From Ulota crispa (Eukaryota > Streptophyta > Bryopsida > Orthotrichales > Orthotrichaceae): a stretch of 64,000 nucleotides of DNA. The stretch covers positions 7,691,219 to 7,755,218 of the forward strand of contig OY987251.1 in the NCBI GenBank assembly GCA_963920765.1, read 5' to 3'. The notes below the pieces were generated by a model, which saw only the letters and a list, made by a program, of their open reading frames with translations, was not told the DNA's origin and made no database searches. Shown piece after piece: positions 37,201-48,647 of the stretch. Position 1 is the first letter of the stretch. The number at the start of each line of letters is the position of its first letter. The translations under genes were made by a program, and so were the position numbers.

Positions 37201-38845
37201 TGGATGGAATCATCAAATTGTTGATGAAAACCAAATGATAGACATGTAATATGTGCTAATGTGATATTTTCTATCCAATATGTGCATGAATGTTGAACTT
37301 TGGAGCACCACTATAACATTTTAAATCGCCACTTTGGCACTTCTTAACCCTTAATCGTTGGGCTCATCCCCGTGGCCACCCGCTACAGTGAATTCTACAT
37401 CTACAGTGTTTTTCAAAGATTTCAGAACTGTGATTGGTGTAACCAGTGCCCAGCTAGCTGCAAAAGTGCAAAAGTGAACACTATAGGCTGACCTCATAAA
37501 AATTGTAGAAAGGGCAGTCTGGATCTTCTCACAATTTGGATTGTCTAAAAATATGAGTGTATTTGGTGAAGTTATTTTTTGCCTTCCTTGATGGAGCATG
37601 TGTTTACGATCACTTATGGAAAAAAATCAGATGAAAATCTGCTTTCTTCTGCCGTGCAGAATGTTTTTTCAGAAGCAAAGGACGAAAAAACGTCCTTCTG
37701 GACGTTTAGGGGTTAAAAAATGAAAAAAAAAAAAATCCCTGTGTCATACCCTGCCCTCCAGTGCAAAGGCTGGAGAAGCCGTAACGCGAGAGCTGGGTTG
37801 GTGGTTGTGCAGGTGCAAGAGGCGATACAAAGGTCGCATGTGTTGTATGACAAGACAGGCGAGGAGCACTACAACATCATCAGCGCTCTGCACAAGTCCA
37901 TGCGAGGCGGAGACCCCGACGCCGCCATCTACTGGCTGGCGCGCATGCTCCAGGGCGGCGAGGGCCCCTTGTTCGTCGCGCGCCGCCTCATCCGCTTCGC
38001 CAGCGAGGACGTGGGCCTCGCAGACCCGCAGGCATCCTTCTTTACACTACTGGCTCAATTTCGCAGGATTGCTAATCTATAAAAAAAATTGGGAAAATTT
38101 CGATCATGGATACCCCTGAAGTTCAGCAATATTTTCATAGGTACCCCCTGCTGCTTTTTCATAAATATCACAAATACCCTTGGACCAATAAATGTTTAGG
38201 TGTTTGTTTTGTTATGCATGTCACTTCCGTCTCTCTATGTGGGGCACATCACTTCTTTCTTGTTATGTGTGCGCACAAAAGGAAGAAGAGAAGTGACATG
38301 TACAACATAAACAAACACCTAAAAATATATTGGTCCAAGTGTGTTTGCGATATTTCTGAAAAAAAGCAGGGGTATCCATGAAATTTTCCCTAAAATTTTT
38401 CTTGCAGCTAAAAGATAAGTTATGTAAATTTGCTGCCAGTGTTAAATTTGAAAATTTTAGCTTTGTAGCCCGTGTTTTTAGCCACTTGTGCTGGAAGTGA
38501 AAAATCATATTTGGGATCACTGCTGCCCCGCAGGCGCTGGTGCTGGCCGTGGCGTGCTACCAAGCCTGCCACTTCATCGGCATGCCGGAGTGCAACGTCA
38601 ACCTCGCCCAGTGCGTCACGTACCTCGCTCTGGCTCCCAAGTCCGTGGTCGTGTACCACGCCATCGAGGCTGCGCAGCGCCTCGTCAAGGGAACCAAGCA
38701 AAACGAGCCCGTGCCCATGCACTTACGAAACGCTCCCACGCAGCTCATGAAGGATTTGGGCTATGGCCGGCAACCTGACCAACCCCCTCCCGATTTTTTG
38801 CCTCCCTCCCTTCGAGGTCAAAAGTTCCTTATCAATCCCCGGTGA
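31696..38845 (+). CDS. WRNIP1: WRNIP1/Mgs1-type AAA+ ATPase with UBA-like N-terminus
   Basis: Seven exons: 31696-31746, 32547-32663, 33060-33347, 34031-34674, 35225-36236, 37813-38031 and 38534-38845. Phases agree and give about 880 aa. Family members are clamp-loader-like ATPases that act at stalled replication forks. Residues 1-46 ([16 protein letters not shown], then [18 protein letters not shown]) form a UBA-like ubiquitin-binding module split by intron 1. Walker A GPPGTGKT is at residues 307-314, Walker B LLFLDEIH at 359-366, sensor 1 in GATTENPSF and the arginine finger in LLSRC. The C-terminal MgsA part ([51 protein letters not shown]) is intact. Oddities are 18 glutamines (214-231), a threonine-asparagine-glycine repeat plus charged insert of about 210 residues in exon 5, and an intron 6 that starts GC. 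Exon 3 could also start at 33066, six bases later. A chloroplast or mitochondrial presequence is not evident. Confidence 0.93.
32050..32277. mobile_element. TTAA-flanked MITE family B in WRNIP1 intron 1
   Basis: 228 bp between TTAA at 32046-32049 and 32278-32281, from CCCTTAGACGTCCC to AACGTTTAAGGG. It is collinear with 30315-30540, and the whole unit sits within the intron. Confidence 0.88.
32723..33019. mobile_element. Fold-back MITE family P in WRNIP1 intron 2
   Basis: 297 bp with a perfect 9-bp duplication TAGTTTTTT (32714-32722, 33020-33028). Ends are GGGAAAACTTCATGGATACC and GGTATCCATGAAATTTTCCC. The unit is a hairpin with arms of about 120 bp. It ends 40 bp before exon 3. Confidence 0.9.
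33437..33744. mobile_element. TA-flanked MITE family Q in WRNIP1 intron 3
   Basis: 308 bp from AGGTAAGGAGGCTC to AACTTCCTACCT, flanked by TA. It shares GGAGGTGGACC and CAAGAGGAACTGGCATCTAA with the inverted copy at 29985. Confidence 0.75.
34727..35140. mobile_element. Stowaway-like MITE in WRNIP1 intron 4
   Basis: 414 bp flanked by TA (34725-34726, 35141-35142), with ends CTCCCTCTGTCCCTCTAAAA and TTTTTAGAGGGACAGAGGGAG. It lacks the internal duplication of the PPP4R2 copy. It makes up most of the 550-bp intron and lies 84 bp before exon 5. Confidence 0.93.
36578..37029. mobile_element. Fold-back element family N in WRNIP1 intron 5
   Basis: Ends GGGAATTGAT and ATCAATTCCC with a perfect 8-bp duplication TAATTTTG (36570-36577, 37030-37037). 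The arms pair over most of the length. A 22-bp motif (GGTGTGGTACAATAGTTCAAAG) is tandemly amplified four to five times in the right arm only. A second copy lies at 58162. Confidence 0.88.
37082..37741. mobile_element. hAT-like MITE family G in WRNIP1 intron 5
   Basis: Starts CAGTGTTC and ends AAAAATCCCTG, with a perfect 8-bp duplication TGTCATAC (37074-37081, 37742-37749). Without the nested family A unit (37348-37712) it is about 291 bp, matching 16153-16418. Confidence 0.9.
37348..37712. mobile_element. TTAA-flanked MITE family A nested in a hAT-like MITE
   Basis: 365 bp between TTAA at 37344-37347 and 37713-37716, from CCCTTAATCGTTGGGC to GGACGTTTAGGGG. It is collinear with 6579, 17129 and the inverted 55533 copy. 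Confidence 0.88.
38091..38390. mobile_element. Fold-back MITE family P in WRNIP1 intron 6
   Basis: 300 bp from GGGAAAATTTCGATCATGGA to GGTATCCATGAAATTTTCCC, with arms matching 32723-33019. The 9-bp flanks are A/T-rich and do not match exactly. It lies 59 bp inside the GC-AG intron. Confidence 0.82.
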
Positions 38846-38968
38846 AAAAACTGAGCCTTTTTTTCAACTTCTTTTCTTCTTCTTTTTCTTTTTCTCTCTC
38901 CCTTTTTTTCGGTGTTGTGATAAGCATGCTGATTGATCTATCATGAGGCTTGGCTCGAAGCAAAAAAA

Positions 38969-39031
38969 AAAGCTTCAACCCAGTTGGAAAAGCTTCAACC
39001 CAGTTGGAAAAGCTTCAACCCAGTTGGAAAA
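38969..39031 (+). repeat. 20-bp unit in three tandem copies, 3' of WRNIP1
   Basis: AGCTTCAACCCAGTTGGAAA is repeated three times without change, 120-190 bp after the stop codon. It is probably in or near the 3' UTR. The rest of 38846-39599 is T-rich, with no gene seen. Confidence 0.85.
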
Positions 39032-39603
39032 CAGAAAAAAAGCACATCATTAGTGTACAGGTATTGTCGATAACAGTAGAAAGGTTTTTTTTTGGATTCC
39101 ATGGCGGCTGGGGCGTGCATGTGTCTGATCTGGTGTGTGTGAATGCTTGCTTGCCCCAGCAAGGTTTAGAATTTTGGAAACTTGTTAGCTACCGTTAAAG
39201 AGTAGTTTGCAAAGGAGGAGGAGTAGTTGTAGTAGTAGTTTTTTTTTTCCTCTTTTTTTCCTTTTTTTCTTTCTCTTTCTTCTTCTTCCGGGTTAGAAAG
39301 ACCTGTTGTTTTTTTTGTACATGCGCACTTCTTTGGTAAGGATTGGGTTACGTTTCTATTGGAGTATAAGGTTTCGGGTTATGTTTATGAAATTTGCATG
39401 AGTGATTTGAAAGAGAATGAAATGAAATGTTAATTTTTGTTTTTTGTTTTATCTAGTTTTAGAAGTGTAAAAAGACTAGTATAGAAGAGATCTAAGTGAT
39501 ATAAATGTAGGTTTGAATTTTCAAGTTTAACGCTTTCGTGATTTGATGGTGAGCACTGTTTTGAAATGTTTCATGTGCGCCTTATGCGTGTTTGTGTAGT
39601 TAA

Positions 39604-40458
39604 CCCCTAAAAGATTCCAACCATAAGATCTTAAAAGATTCCAACCATAAGATCTTAAAAGATTCCAACCATAAGATCTTACAGTAGACTACAAGATGTA
39701 CATGTGGTAAAAAAACTCAGTTCTTTACATCTGAATTGCAGAAAAATATTTATTTTTGCTGCTGCTGAGAAATTTCAGAAGCCCTTGACCACTGTTACAA
39801 CAGGAAAATTGCTCTACCCAAAGTTGCACTTTTTTTTCTCCAAGTAAGAGATCAAGTTAGGTTTGTGTGGAAGAATTTTCAAATCAATTAGAACTATACA
39901 ACACATGGGAAAAAATAGTAAGTAGAAAGTAGAGAATGAGTCAAAACACTAAATTGTTAAGAATTTAATTATGAAAATGAAAAATGCAAATCCCAATGGT
40001 TATAATGTTGTGATAAACAATCTACATCCTTTAATTTTGTTTTTTTTCCAGAATAATGAAAATTGAGTAAAATAAAAGACTTCAAAATTTATTTTAGAGT
40101 AGAGAAAGGAGAACTGCCCGCAAACAAAAACTCCTCATAACTTTCATCTCATTTATCAAAATTGAATGATGCAAAGCTCCCCACGTCTATATAAGTCTAA
40201 AGAACCTATTTTAGATTTTTTTTTTTTTAAACAAAAAATTTGAAGAAATTTTTGGGTGCCCGGGGAGTAGCATTTTCTAGATTTTCATGCATAAATTCTT
40301 CAATAAATGTCAGAATGAAGAGAAAATTACATTCCCATGTAGATCTTTGAATTTCTCACCTTCAATAAAAGTTTCAGGAACTCACGCAAAGTAGTTTAAC
40401 CATGAATATATGCCCAAAATCCCATTTATCCCCCAAAGGAACAATGGTCGTTTAGGGG
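39604..40458. mobile_element. TTAA-flanked element, C/D family (D1)
   Basis: 855 bp between TTAA at 39600-39603 and 40459-40462, from CCCCTAAAAGATTCC to GGTCGTTTAGGGG. A 24-bp unit (AAGATTCCAACCATAAGATC) is triplicated at the left end. The interior is the inverted counterpart of 41326-42213. Confidence 0.85.
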
Positions 40459-41090
40459 TTAATGGTTTATTTTGAAGTGGCCATTATTACATGACACTTG
40501 TAGGAATGCTCTTGAGTGTAAGTATACAACTTGTGTAATTAGACTTGAAAACGCCTTTGCAAAAAAATAATAATTGAACTTGAGTAAGGTGAGCCTTTTC
40601 CTTGAAATATTTGAATATTTTGGTATATTTGAGAGTGATTTGACTTGTTTCTAGCTAAAGTTGTGTATTATTATTTTTAATTCCATTGAATACAAATTTC
40701 CTAACTCATATACACATTGAATGGTCATTTAAGTCTCTTTTTTCTTCAACTCTCTTTGCACGAGTTGAAATGAAATTGACAATGCTTTTGTTATTTCTGA
40801 TCTTATGATCTTCAAATGAATCCGTCTTTATAGATATTGTTTAGTTTTTCACAATGTTCTTGAGCCTATGATGGGTTCACTATTTGTTAGAGCCATAATG
40901 TTCTTGCAAAAGGGAGGTTATGAAATTTTTTAAAGCCAAATATTATTTGATAAAATAGCTACTCTACAAAAGGTTTTATCTTTGTAGCATTGACTTGGTT
41001 TTATTTAGTACGGTACCTATTCAAACTTTCTTTGCCTAAGGCATCAAATTGTGGTGTCTTTTACACTATTCTTGGGCATTTAGGGATTAA

Positions 41091-41163
41091 TCCCTCAACG
41101 TCCCAACAACAAAAACTTTGCTCCATTCCCCGTGTTTTCTTTGATATCCGAGGTGTTGAGGGG
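41091..41163. mobile_element. 73-bp TTAA-flanked mini-element
   Basis: Starts TCCCTCAACGTCCC and ends GGTGTTGAGGGG, between TTAA at 41087-41090 and 41164-41167. Just left of it, GGCATTTAGGGA directly before the shared TTAA looks like the right end of another element. Confidence 0.65.
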
Positions 41164-41325
41164 TTAAAGCATTTGTACCTTTACATGCAATCACTCACTT
41201 GTTAAGAGTTTACTATTTTTGAAGAGTCCTCAAATTTTGTGTCCATTATTCTTACTCATTAGATGCATCTCATCATATGCATCCCATAAATAGTCAATTG
41301 ATCAATCACTAACTTGTTGGACTTT

Positions 41326-42213
41326 GGGTATGTACCTACGGCTAAACTACTTTGTGTGATTTTCTGAAACTTTTATTGAAGTTGGGGAATTCAAAGATCT
41401 ATGTGGGCGTCTAATTTTTTCTTCATTCCGACATTTGACAAAGAAGTTATGCATGAATTTATGAAAATTTGGGAAGTACTGCCCATCTAGGCAGCCCAAA
41501 AACTTCTTTAAAAATCCCATTCTTTTGAAATACAAATTTGAAATTGGTTCTTTAGATTTTTTTATTCATGAGAAGCTTTGAATCATTCAATTTCAATCAA
41601 TGACATGAAAGCTATGAGGAGTTTTTGTTTGCGGGCAATTATGGAATCTCAACTCTAAAATAAACTTCAAAGTCCTTTATTTTACTCAATTTTCAATATT
41701 TTGGAATAATAATTGAACAAAAGGAAGTAGGTTGTTTATCATAACATTATCACCATTGGGATTAGCATTTTTCATTTCCATAATTAAATTCTTAACAATT
41801 TAGTGTTTTGACTCATTCTCTACTTTTTTTTGACTTACTATTTTTTCCCATGTCTTGTATAGTTCCGATTGATTTGAGTATTCTCCCACTCATACCTAAC
41901 TTGATCTCCTACATGGGAAAAATAAAGTGCAACTTTGGGTAGAGCAACTTTTTTGTTATAAGAATGGTCAAAGGCTACTGAAATTTTTAGGGAGCATTAA
42001 TATATATATATTTTTTCTTTTTAGATGTAAATATCTCACTCCTCTCCATCTGGAATGAGCTGATTTTTTTCCCACAAGTAGTTCTTCTAGTCTAGGGCAA
42101 GATCCTATGGTTGGATTTCCGAAAACAAAATATAAAATCCCTTTTTTCTAAACCTCCTAGAAGTGGCAATTTTTAGTGATTTTGGCAGAAGAAAGGGCTT
42201 GGTCCTTTAGGGG
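41326..42213. mobile_element. C/D-family TTAA element, left end missing
   Basis: The right end GGGCTTGGTCCTTTAGGGG plus TTAA (42214-42217) is intact. The interior matches 15771-17009 (GTTTGCGGGCAATTATGG, TTAACAATTTAGTGTTTT) without the hAT-like insertion. It therefore shows the empty insertion site of that MITE. Confidence 0.75.
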
Positions 42214-42495
42214 TTAAGTGAAATATACAATAAAATTCACTAAGCTTAAAATGAATAGTGCGTTAAAGAATCATTGCTTGACATACTAATATTGAGTACC
42301 ATGAAATTATTTTGAAGGGCTTGAAGCAATTATTATTCAAGCTTGTGTGTGAGACCTTTTGCATGTAATGATGTAGATATTTTTAGAGTAACTTCTCTCA
42401 ACACAATGCCTCTTGTGTTCTTTTGCTATTTAGAACTAAGAATCCTTTTTGATGTATGGCAATTAGGCTAGCTAACTTTTGAGTGTCCATATTAT

Positions 42496-42723
42496 CCTTA
42501 AATGACCACATAGCATTGTATATATGCTACCGTATAATTGGCATATGCTACCAACAAGAACTCAAGTTAATTTGGGATCTCAAATAACTCACTAGAACTG
42601 AGTTCATCTATGTTTCATCTTCTTGATTAATCTCAAATGTAGTAAAGGTGTGAAACCATTCCAAATACAAGAAAAAAACCTTGTATTATAATAATTGCAA
42701 CGACATGCTCAAACATTTAAGGG
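42496..42723. mobile_element. TTAA-flanked MITE family B, diverged
   Basis: Collinear with 30315-30540 (GCTACCGTATAATTGGCAT, CCATTCCAAATACAAG). Flanks have decayed to TTAT and TTAC. It contains the uninterrupted target GATTAATCTCAAATG. Confidence 0.78.
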
Positions 42724-43233
42724 TTACATGTACTTACCTTATTATCTTAATATCTTATGTTTTGAATCCTTAAATAATACCAAGTAATTTTGACATTCGA
42801 ATATAATATTGTGAATACTTCAATTTTTATTAGTAAATCTCTAATTCATGAAAGCACATAAGTAAATTCTTATCGAATGTAACTTTGTTTATACTAGTAT
42901 TGGCTTTTATTGCCCTTTTGTGATACTTGGACATTGTAAGACACCATTTTTTTTGTTATTAATTAACTCTATGAGTGCAAGCATCCATTGATTGGGCAAT
43001 GAATGGTTCTAATTCTTGTCGTGAGAGCTTTATGAAATGGATGAAGTACACTCAAATGTGTATAATTTTTATTTGGTTTATTGTTCAACTTTGAAAGTAG
43101 TTTGATCATTGGGTTCTTCATTGTTTTTGTGGAAGGTTTTGAATTTGTTCATGTCAAGAAGAAAGATTTATTCTTGCAAAAATACATATCTTGTTTTTGG
43201 AATTTTTGTAGGAAGTAATTTCCTTTGCCTAAA

Positions 43234-43462
43234 CCCCTGAGCGCCCAAAGTTGTTTTAGGGTTTAGAAGAAAATGGGGGAGTAATGGCCACAAGAGCTTG
43301 GAAAATTACATTCAAAAATAGTGACTGTAGGATTTGAAAAAGGACTACCTTCTCTACTAATGGGGACCAGCCATGACTGTTTCCATTGTACAAATCAAGA
43401 GAAAAAGTGAGATCAAGTTGTAATCCCTAGCAACAAGATCCTCTCGTTGAGGCGCTTAAGGG
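43234..43462. mobile_element. TTAA-type MITE, 229 bp
   Basis: Starts CCCCTGAGCGCCC and ends GAGGCGCTTAAGGG. The right flank is TTAA (43463-43466); the left has mutated to TAAA. The ends pair as inverted repeats. Confidence 0.7.
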
Positions 43463-43637
43463 TTAAGAGCTCCAAATCTACATGCTTCATCCCTTGCGCT
43501 TGTAGGGTACATTTGCACCAAGGGTGAACTAAAATGTGACGCATAAAACAAAACCTTGTAGTTTAAGGAAGTTATATAATTTATGTGACAATAAATACAC
43601 CTCCACCTCCCTCTCCCTATAGTTCAAAGTGCATTTA

Positions 43638-43852
43638 AGGTAGAAGCACTCAATACCAAGTGCGTAATGGCATTACTCTCTACACAAGATGGTCATTCCA
43701 AAATTAAAATCTAGGTGTACCATAGATAGCTTATCATTTTGGTCAACAACAATAAGCTTTCTATGCCTTTCCTAGATTTAAGTTCTAGAACGACCACCTT
43801 GTGTAGAGAGTAATGACATTAGGTACATTGTTGGTAGTGGGTGCTTTTACCT
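43638..43852. mobile_element. TA-flanked hairpin MITE (AGGTAG type)
   Basis: Starts AGGTAGAAGCACTCA and ends GTGGGTGCTTTTACCT, with TA flanks. The arms contain ATTACTCTCTACACAAG and its complement CTTGTGTAGAGAGTAAT. Confidence 0.8.
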
Positions 43853-44093
43853 TACATAAAAAGGAGAACAAGAACCTTCAAGGGATAAGCACAAAATAAA
43901 AAGACCTTGCCTTAGTTGTGCAATTTAACTACCTTCATTGTTTCATTTCAACATCCAAATACCTTGGAGATTATAATCCCATAATAGCAAATTGTGACCC
44001 TCACAAGTTTGAGACACAACCTACTTGCCATGTCATATGCCATATTGAATCAAAGTTAAATCAAATCCTTTGGTACAAAGTTTGAATTCTTAA

Positions 44094-44633
44094 CCCCTAA
44101 ATGCCCAATTGACCATTTTTTGGTTGCTGCCTATTTTTATAGGCTACCTGAGATGGGTTTTTTTTTTTTTGAAAAAACAAAAAATGCATTCAATTAGAAA
44201 AGCAAGTCTACTTTCTAACCCAATTTGAATTATGTCAATCCAAGTTAAACTCCACCAAGGATGAATTTTTAAAGACAAACATTTCAATATTTGCTAGTGT
44301 TATAAAGTTTACTATTTTTGGAAACTAATGGTGTTCTCTCATTCAAAAATATTGCATTCTTGAGTTTTAGGATAGAATGCTTATTCTTAACCAATCATGC
44401 CAAAGTTTAGATTCTATAAATAAAATTTGTAATTTTGATGAATATTTAATGGTGAATGCTTCTAAATTCATTAAATAAGAATCCAAAACCTTTTTTGATA
44501 TTTTGACCTTATAGATAATTACTAAACATCATGATTCTTGTTTTCTCTATTGAAACAAACTACAATGAAGTTACAAAAGTATCATTCTTTAACAAATCTA
44601 TGTTTTGCCCTTACCCCCTTGGGCGTTTAAGGG
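44094..44633. mobile_element. TTAA-flanked element, 540 bp
   Basis: Between TTAA at 44090-44093 and 44634-44637. Starts CCCCTAAATGCCCAAT and ends TTGGGCGTTTAAGGG, a 15-bp imperfect TIR. The interior is single-copy in this window. Confidence 0.8.
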
Positions 44634-45024
44634 TTAACCTCATGAATTTCAAATTTTCATCCATTATTGATAATGAACACTCAAAGGCAAGACATGTAAT
44701 TCCTTTAGGAAAAAAATGCACAATCAAACCCTTACATCAACAAAAAATTGGAATAGAAGAATTGAAGGTAGAAATGGATGTAAATAGAGTATAAAATTAA
44801 AATTTTACAAAAAAATAATTACATTTAACTCCTAAAGGCCCAAAATAGTGTTGTTAGGCAACATAGCAATTTTGGGTAAGCTTGTATGTGTAGAATAATA
44901 AATGTATTCCCACAAAAAGCTTAGAGGATGAGTGCCCAAGGAGTAGCTTTCTAATGCAACAATTTTCAAACCATTTTGATTGGTAGGAAAAAAGTTATGA
45001 TGGAATGTGATTTTGTTTGCTTAA

Positions 45025-45812
45025 CCCCTGAGTGCCCACTAGCCAAAATATGGCCTTCCAAAATCAAAATTTCCACAATACCAATTCCAAATCAAAAGTG
45101 TATTGCCTGGAAAACTATACTTGGCTTAGGAAACAGTAGTACTCTTTTGCCACATAGTGGGCAATGGGGGTTTTACCACTTGTACAAGCATGGATTGTGC
45201 AAGTCAAGTATGACTATAATACACTAGAACTTCATTTCATGCGGTTTAGGGTTTAGGTAAAAGGATAGAGACCATCGGCTATGGCCGATTCCATTCCATT
45301 AGGGGAATTTTGGCATGCATGCCTTAGATTGGAGAAGGGTTTTGTAGCTATAACATCGGGAGCCGTGTTCTTGTGGAGGTTAAAGTCATACCTGTACCCC
45401 GTCTATTGTCCACCATGCCGTGTAAGCCTTGCAACTTCGGGCCTCTAAAAAAGCACCTTGCAAATGTTAGAACATCACCAAATCTAGCAGCAAGCAAGAT
45501 ACTTGTAAATTGCACTCCTACCTAAATTTCATCAAAAGGAGCCTCCTCTGAGGCATGATTTTTTGCATCCATAGCCACAAACCCCCCCAAATTGGTCACT
45601 TGCCACATAGTCAATTGTGCTTTGACAATTATAATTTTTGAAATGGTACGGTCAAAAATTTTGCAAATTTGTAGTTGGGTGTATCAAACACCCTTTTAGC
45701 TATTTTAGCAATGAATCCTCCTTGATTTAAGTTCCTAACTCAGGGCGTACAATGTTTTTGAGCATGGTCCCTCTAGCCTCATTTTTTGGATTTCATTGCG
45801 GGCGCTCAGGGA
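45025..45812. mobile_element. TTAA-flanked element, 788 bp
   Basis: Starts CCCCTGAGTGCCC and ends GGGCGCTCAGGGA, between TTAA at 45021-45024 and 45813-45816. The right TTAA is shared with the next element. At 44829-45020 the left end of a further unit (CTCCTAAAGGCCC after TTAA) appears cut by this insertion. Confidence 0.78.
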
Positions 45813-45816
45813 TTAA

Positions 45817-46458
45817 CCCCTCAACGCCCGAGGGGCGTTTATTTTGCCCTTCTAAATTCTCTTTAGGGATACCAAAAGTTTTTTGAAGATTTTTTGTGTG
45901 GTTATTATTATATCTAAATTGTTGTTGAAGTCTAGTTTCAGCATCAAGAGTCTAATCTTGAAAATGAATTAACATGATTTGTCTATTCAAGATTTTGTGC
46001 AAATATGCCCATTGCAAATCTTCACTTTCTAGTGTTGAAGGCTCTTGGAAATGAGCCTCAAGTACACTAGAACTTGAAGAAAAAAATGCATTAAAAATTC
46101 ATTTAAAAAAATTGTAGAATAGATTTTGAGAAGCCGTAAATTGATTGGGGTTATGCATGTTGTACTTTACACTCCAATTTTTTGGTACCCTCAATTTTAG
46201 GTTTGAGATACAAAAAGAGGATTGAAAGACTTCAAATCACTTTCACAATTTTAACACCCTCATGATCAAACATTATAATATTTCAATCCATAAGTGATAT
46301 AGTTGTGATTTCTTTTTGTATGCAATCTATAACATGTCTACTTTGAATTTGTATAGTTACATTTCAAAAAAAAATGATAAGATTGATCAAAATACAAGCA
46401 GTTTGTTCACTTTCAAGCAAATTTTGAGATACTCCAAAATTCCAAGGGCGGTGAGGGG
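45817..46458. mobile_element. TTAA-flanked element, family F copy 1
   Basis: Starts CCCCTCAACGCCCGAGG and ends GGGCGGTGAGGGG, between TTAA at 45813-45816 and 46459-46462. It is collinear with 17988-18634. Confidence 0.85.
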
Positions 46459-46935
46459 TTAAAGGGTAGCCTAGGCAATTTTGTTACATTGCAGCTAAAA
46501 TTTTGGAATCTTGCCCAAAGGTTGAGGGGCAAAGAATCTTCTTTGTTAGATCTTATCCAACCTCATTCCATGAAAGCAATTGTTTTTGCTTATTGCCCTT
46601 AACTTCCCCTTTGTTATAAGTGGCCATATGTTGATCAAGCTTATCAAAACCACAATTTTTGGCCAATTTTCTTCATTTTTTTCCCTCCTCTGAAGCAAGC
46701 TAAAATCTAAACTTTTGTTGCTCACATTTTAAAAATATTATCGTATGTGGAAGCTAAAAAATGTTGAAAATGGGCTTTGTATGAGAGTATTCTTGAAGCT
46801 AGTTTTGTATTCTATTTTTTTAATATGTGTTCTCTAGTTCAAAATGTTATGAAATTTTTTAGGCACAAGACCAACTCTATTATAAAAGTCAATTTGAAAA
46901 ATTACAATAGAAAAAGTGAAATCTAATGGTGCAAA

Positions 46936-47097
46936 CACTACAAGAAAAATTGTTTGCAATGACATGTCCGAATTGACTGAAACGTCCAAATCAACAACAA
47001 ATTGATAAGAACATGTCCAAATTGACAAAAAAGTGTCCTAATCAGCATGAACTAATTGAAAAAAAATGTCCAAATTGATAAGTGTTTTCTTGTAGTG
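46936..47097. mobile_element. CACTA-type MITE, 162 bp, complete
   Basis: Starts CACTACAAGAAAAATTG and ends GTTTTCTTGTAGTG. It has a 3-bp duplication AAA on both sides and subterminal TGTCCAAATTGA motifs in both orientations. Size and ends fit a deletion derivative of a CACTA transposon. Confidence 0.85.
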
Positions 47098-48647
47098 AAA
47101 AGCCTCCCTAAACTTGAGTTGCCCAAAATCTGATTGCCTCCAAAAAAAACATTACAAGGGATTTGGACCCAAGAATGGGCCCCTTCCCCCAAAACTATGG
47201 GAACTTTGGGAACACTTCCACAACACCTCCACATGGGCAATCTGCAGCAGTCTGACATGGCACTAGGGCAACCACGTTAGATTATTTAATTACTATTTTT
47301 GGAAAAAAAACTTTTTTTGACTTTTTTGATTTTTTTGATTTTGATTTTGATTTTGTTATTTTTTTGACAACCAGCAGTGGCATTGGGAACATCCAAACTC
47401 ACAGCCCTTTCTTGAGTCCAAATCCCTTGTAATGTTATATCCCACTTCATACCTTATAATCTCACAATCTATATTGTGAGTATCTTTCATCATTTTACTA
47501 TTTTAGTACAACATAATAAAGTAGCATACTATTAGATTTTACGATGAAGTGCACAAAGATTTCATTTTGAAGTTTTTTTTGCCTTTGTTATCAAAACAAA
47601 CCATTTTGAGTGTTTTTTGGTGAAATATAGTCAAAAGCCTTTAGGAGTTTAAATAAATTTGTGTACTAGAATAATTTTTAGAAATTCTATATACATATAC
47701 ACATACACAAATATCTATGTACATTTATATATATACATACAAATGAATATATATAAATAAGGGAATTGCTAAATCCACCACATTGCACCATGATTAGGAG
47801 TTCCATAAAGAAAAGGACAAAATTTATATTTATTAGATCTAGAACAAAGGTGATTGCTAGAAACGCTAGCTTGGTGAATCATGTTGTGCATGTGTGTGTA
47901 ACTCATGTCCCATAACTTTGACCACTCTTTCATTCCTTTATGCTTTACCTGGCTTGTCCCTAAAGGCCTAAGCCCTTTTTTTGTAAAAGTTACTTAAGAA
48001 CGGTCACTTTTAGGGGAATGAGTAGAAAGGTAGGAAAAATAGTTTTTTTGGAAATCCAACTGTAGAATTTGGCCCAAGACTACATGAGGTATTTGTGGGA
48101 AAAAATCAACTCATTTTAGGGGAAGAGAAGTGAGACATTGACAATTGAAGTGAAGAAAAGCTTTTTCCCTTTGCGCCCAAAAATTTCAGAAGCATTTGAC
48201 TATGCTTATAACAAAAATATTGCTCTACACAAAGTTGAAGAAAACTAAGTTAAGTAATTGTGATTGTGTAGGAGAATTTTCAAATGAAATGGAGATGTAA
48301 AACATACTTCAAAAAATCTTTGAGTGCCAAATGGTCATGAAATTTACAAATATACTAGGCAAAATTGGAGGATTTATGTAAAATTCAATAATTTGAATCA
48401 TAATGATTCAAATGGCAATATCCAAGGTATCTTAGCCCACTACACTTTGAACAAAAAACAAAATAAAAAACAAATACTTAACGTGCTCAAAAGGTTAAAG
48501 CATTAAGTCTTACTAGGGGCAAAAGGAATGGAAAATTTGGGAGTCACCAAGACGGGCTCCTTACACTCCACTCCCCTTTGCCCATTGCAACTAAACCCCA
48601 CAACTATTAAAAAATTTAATTGCAGCCATTGCAAATTGTTTTGTTAA
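47098..48647. other. Repeat-derived spacer with a degraded C/D-type segment
   Basis: A left-end-like CCCTAAAGGCCTAAGCC occurs near 47958, and 48180-48260 resembles 39770-39840 (AAAATTGCTCTACCCAAAGTTG). No intact ends or genes were found. A TATACATA-rich patch lies at 47690-47755. Confidence 0.5.
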
